From Candidatus Gracilibacteria bacterium CG17_big_fil_post_rev_8_21_14_2_50_48_13 (GTDB lineage: Bacteria; Patescibacteriota; Gracilibacteria; 1-14-2-50-48-13), in the NCBI GenBank assembly GCA_002783265.1, contig PFFG01000001.1, positions 1-64,000 on the forward strand: 64,000 nucleotides of DNA. The letters are read 5' to 3'. Of this stretch, positions 59,230-64,000 are shown piece by piece. A program made the translations under genes and the position numbers. The notes below the pieces were generated by a model that searched no databases, was not told where the DNA came from, and was given only the letters and a program-made list of their open reading frames with translations. How positions within the stretch are numbered: position 1 is the first letter of the stretch; each line of letters opens with the position of its first letter.

Positions 59230-60732
59230 ATGCAAACGCAATCTATGCTCGACCAGCTGAAGGCAGCTCTGGAAACAGAACTGAACCAGTCCACGAGTAC
59301 CCCAGAGAAAACCGGCGTGATTACCTCCTTTAAGGACGGGGTCATTGCCATCAAGGGCATGAGCGGCCTTGCCATGAATGAAGTGGTTGAAGTCGAGTCC
59401 GTCGGCGTACGCGCCCTCGTTCTCAACCTCGATCAACAGGAGGCACTCGCTATTGTTCTCGAACACTCAACAGATATTAAGGAAGGGCTTTTCGTCCGAT
59501 CCCTCGGGCAAATGCTCAGCACGGAAGCATGCGACGACATCTGTGGTCGTATCGTTTCCCCACTCGGTGCACCTCTTGACGGAGGAAAACCTCTTGCAAA
59601 TACCAAGCGTATGCCGCTGGAAAAAATTGCACCAGGCGTTATCACCCGAAAGTCCGTGGATCAACCTGTGCAAACAGGCATTCTTTCCATCGACTCCATG
59701 ATTCCTATTGGACGAGGTCAGCGTGAACTTATCATTGGGGACCGACAAACAGGAAAGACGACCATTGCCGTGGATACGATCCTGAATCAAAAGGGTCAGA
59801 ACATGATTTGTGTCTACGTTTCTATTGGACAACGTGAAGCAAAACTCGCGGCAGTTCATGCTCAGCTCGAGGCACAGGGTGCTATGGACTACACCGTCAT
59901 TGTGAATGCACCTGCTTCCAGTACGGCTGTGATGCAATATCTCGCGCCCTTTGCGGGTACAGCCATTGCAGAATATTTCATGGAGCAAGGAAAAGATGTT
60001 TTGGTGGTCTTCGATGACCTTTCCAAGCATGCCGTTGCCTACCGTGAAATGTCACTGCTGCTCCGCCGTCCTCCAGGACGCGAAGCCTACCCAGGTGATG
60101 TTTTCTACCTGCACAGCCGACTCCTTGAGCGTGCTGCACGGTTAAATGAAAACTATGGTGGAGGAAGTATTACTGCACTCCCTATCATCGAAACCCAGGC
60201 TGGAGACGTATCCGCCTACATTCCAACCAATGTGATTTCCATTACGGATGGACAAATCTTCCTGGAGACGTCCCTCTTCAATAAGGGTATTCGGCCCGCC
60301 ATTAATATTGGTATTTCCGTTTCCCGTGTTGGTGGTTCCGCACAGACAAAAGTTATGAAAAAGGTGGCGGGAGCTGCAAAGCTGAATCTGACCCAGTACT
60401 ATGAACTGGAAGCCTTTTCTCAGTTCGCCTCAGATCTTGATGCGAGTACGCTTGCTCAACTCACACGCGGTCGACGCGTGGTAGAAGCCATGAAGCAAAA
60501 ACAGGGTGCGCCCTATGCTCTCTGGCAGGAGGTGACGCTTCTTCTCGCAGCCACAGAAGGCTACCTCGATGAAACACCGGCGGAGGAATGTACATCAACA
60601 CTTCGCTCCCTGCTCCATCATATGGAAGCGCAGGAATCGGCGCTGATTGCTCAAATTGAAGAGAAAAAAGAATATTCCGATGAGGTCAAAGCTGGCCTGA
60701 AGGCGGCACTTGATACTTACTTTCACGCATAA
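59230..60732 (+). CDS. atpA: F1 ATP synthase subunit alpha
   Basis: A 500-residue non-catalytic nucleotide-binding subunit. Walker A GDRQTGKTT (170-178), VYVSIGQREAKLAAV, DDLSKHAVAYREMSLLLRRPPGREAYPGDVFYLHSRLLERAA, and the ISITDGQIFLE and RPAINIGISVSRVGG segments are all present. Length is near the usual 500-510. Confidence 0.97.
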   Translation: MQTQSMLDQLKAALETELNQSTSTPEKTGVITSFKDGVIAIKGMSGLAMNEVVEVESVGVRALVLNLDQQEALAIVLEHSTDIKEGLFVRSLGQMLSTEACDDICGRIVSPLGAPLDGGKPLANTKRMPLEKIAPGVITRKSVDQPVQTGILSIDSMIPIGRGQRELIIGDRQTGKTTIAVDTILNQKGQNMICVYVSIGQREAKLAAVHAQLEAQGAMDYTVIVNAPASSTAVMQYLAPFAGTAIAEYFMEQGKDVLVVFDDLSKHAVAYREMSLLLRRPPGREAYPGDVFYLHSRLLERAARLNENYGGGSITALPIIETQAGDVSAYIPTNVISITDGQIFLETSLFNKGIRPAINIGISVSRVGGSAQTKVMKKVAGAAKLNLTQYYELEAFSQFASDLDASTLAQLTRGRRVVEAMKQKQGAPYALWQEVTLLLAATEGYLDETPAEECTSTLRSLLHHMEAQESALIAQIEEKKEYSDEVKAGLKAALDTYFHA

Positions 60733-60737
60733 TTCTC

Positions 60738-63039
<2,302 letters not shown>

Positions 63040-63050
63040 CACATTCCACT

Positions 63051-63464
63051 ATGAAGTTTTTCAAGTTTGAAATCATGACACCGAATGGCACGCTCCTTTC
63101 CCGGGACGTGCAGTCGGTGAAGTTATCCACGGAGGCGGGTGTAACGTCTGTCTTGGCAAACCATGCAGATTTGCTCGCTTCGGTACAGTTCACGCATGTG
63201 ATCGTCAAGTATGATCATCATATCGATGAATACCTAGTACGTGGCGGTATTCTCGCCATGGATCATGATATGAATACCCTGTCGCTGTTGGTGAGCTTTG
63301 CTGAAGAACTCTCTGAGACCACAACTGTTTCCGCGGGTGAATATCTTACCATGCTCAAGACGGAACTCGAAGAAGGTCATACCCTCAGTAGTTTTCATCT
63401 GGACTATCTCCAGGAAGAACATTTTGTGCTCACCAAACAAATGGAAACGGCTCAAAAGCCGTAA
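63051..63464 (+). CDS. atpC: F1 ATP synthase subunit epsilon
   Basis: A 137-residue rotor subunit. The N-terminal beta sandwich has FKFEIMTPNGTLLSRDVQSVKLSTEAGVTSVLANHADLLASV and YLVRGGILAMDHD; the C-terminal helical part (SAGEYLTMLKTELEEGHTLSSF) can inhibit ATP hydrolysis. Last gene of the operon; a terminator follows. Confidence 0.92.
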   Translation: MKFFKFEIMTPNGTLLSRDVQSVKLSTEAGVTSVLANHADLLASVQFTHVIVKYDHHIDEYLVRGGILAMDHDMNTLSLLVSFAEELSETTTVSAGEYLTMLKTELEEGHTLSSFHLDYLQEEHFVLTKQMETAQKP

Positions 63465-63474
63465 CTCTGACACT

Positions 63475-63510
63475 AAAAAAACCGCCGGCAACGATGACCG
63501 GCGGTTTTCT
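63475..63510. terminator. Bidirectional terminator between the atp operon and the last gene
   Basis: ACCGCCGG (63481-63488) pairs with CCGGCGGT (63498-63505) around a 9-base loop, flanked by A6 and T4. It serves both convergent genes. Confidence 0.88.
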
Positions 63511-63517
63511 AGTGTGT

Positions 63518-63997
63518 TTAGTTTTTCGCCCCAGAGGCAATCTTTCCGGCAACAAACATATGCCAGGAAAGGACAAGATTGAAGAGAAGCCAGAAGATCA
63601 TCTGACCGAAGTTACCTGTCATGAGGACAGGAATGGGCAATAGTACCATAATCACAGCAAAAACCATCACCAGCAGTAATGCAAGAAGGCCATAATGCAG
63701 GTACGCATCGAAGGTGAGAAGAGTGTATCGCACGACGGGGTTTTTTCCATCACCCTTTGCGTTACCCATGAGGAACAACACAAGAGGAAGGATCGCACCA
63801 ATCACTCCTACAACACTATTCAATGAATTTTCTAACAGAGTACCCAAGGCATACATTGATGGATCCAGGGGAACAGAATTCATGAGTACAGCAAAAAGAG
63901 CACCTAAGACGGCAAATACCCAAAGGTAGTTCTGCTCTACCTGCGTCGTAACTTTCTTCTGAGAGAACTTGCGAGCGAGTGCAAAGAGATCAAACAT
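63518..63997 (-). CDS. Four-helix membrane protein (Tic20/DUF4870-like topology)
   Basis: A 159-residue protein with hydrophobic segments at about 24-40, 62-77, 98-118 and 125-150, and short polar loops. The layout recalls Tic20/DUF4870 small membrane proteins, but I see no diagnostic motif. The ATG at 63997 is three bases inside the window, so an upstream start cannot be ruled out. Function unknown. Confidence 0.55.
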   Translation of the reverse strand: MFDLFALARKFSQKKVTTQVEQNYLWVFAVLGALFAVLMNSVPLDPSMYALGTLLENSLNSVVGVIGAILPLVLFLMGNAKGDGKNPVVRYTLLTFDAYLHYGLLALLLVMVFAVIMVLLPIPVLMTGNFGQMIFWLLFNLVLSWHMFVAGKIASGAKN

Positions 63998-64000
63998 GGT

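Overview
The window looks like chromosomal DNA of a small-genome, fermentative, monoderm bacterium of the Patescibacteria/CPR type; a Peregrinibacteria-like lineage is my best guess, by inference only. The reasons are: S-layer homology (SLH) proteins, a sortase and no visible outer-membrane genes; a phosphoketolase plus acetate kinase pair; dense gene packing with many 4-base ATGA overlaps; many membrane-anchored proteins of unknown function; and almost no Shine-Dalgarno (SD) sites. UGA is used as a stop (mutS, recX, atpF), so this is not a UGA-glycine lineage. I see no IS elements, prophage, rRNA or CRISPR array. Two methionine tRNAs are present.

Layout. 1-4.1 kb: minus-strand surface or membrane proteins (repeat protein cut by the window edge, Pro/Thr-rich lipoprotein, small unlisted ORF, three single-pass proteins). 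4.2-13.3 kb: housekeeping (acylphosphatase-like protein with rsmE, yceD, BI-1 protein, pth-ruvX-rplI, orphan peptide-binding protein, secG, a RelA/SpoT homologue). 13.4-16.1 kb: a glycosyltransferase and a GT39-like membrane enzyme. 16.1-28.8 kb: mutS-pyrG, sortase, galU-ftsX-recO, hsp20, a PP2C-like/propeller membrane protein, recA-recX and an FtsB-like protein. 28.9-33.6 kb: tRNA-Met, tRNA-fMet, lipoprotein, LOG-family protein, alaS. 33.7-44.2 kb: a catalytically dead HtpX homologue, SLH proteins, nudix-Mur ligase-hisS operon, collagen-like surface protein. 44.3-53.1 kb: ligA, a candidate structured RNA, a metalloprotease lipoprotein, a PilB/GspE ATPase, rpsU, trpS. 53.1-63.5 kb: xfp-ackA and the complete F1Fo ATP synthase operon. 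63.5 kb to the end: a membrane protein.

How the genes work together. Xfp and AckA make ATP from sugar phosphates through acetyl phosphate. The neighbouring ATP synthase carries the c-subunit residues of Na+-coupled rotors with a two-carboxylate site, so it may interconvert ATP and a sodium gradient. SLH proteins, sortase, glycosyltransferases and the PilB-type ATPase point to an S-layer-covered, piliated surface.

Main points for a second look. (1) Nearly every start lacks an SD and sits behind a pyrimidine-rich stretch, but rpsU (bS21) has a 12-base perfect complement to the usual 16S 3' end, a layout that suggests bS21 autoregulation. (2) A promoter-to-terminator unit of about 100 nt at 46.44-46.58 kb encodes a well-folded RNA of no class I recognise. 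(3) The two-carboxylate Na+-type c subunit. (4) Degenerate enzymes: a RelA/SpoT with a destroyed hydrolase site, an HtpX without its zinc motif, and a MurE-like ligase missing domain 1. (5) Recurrent promoters with 16-base spacers.
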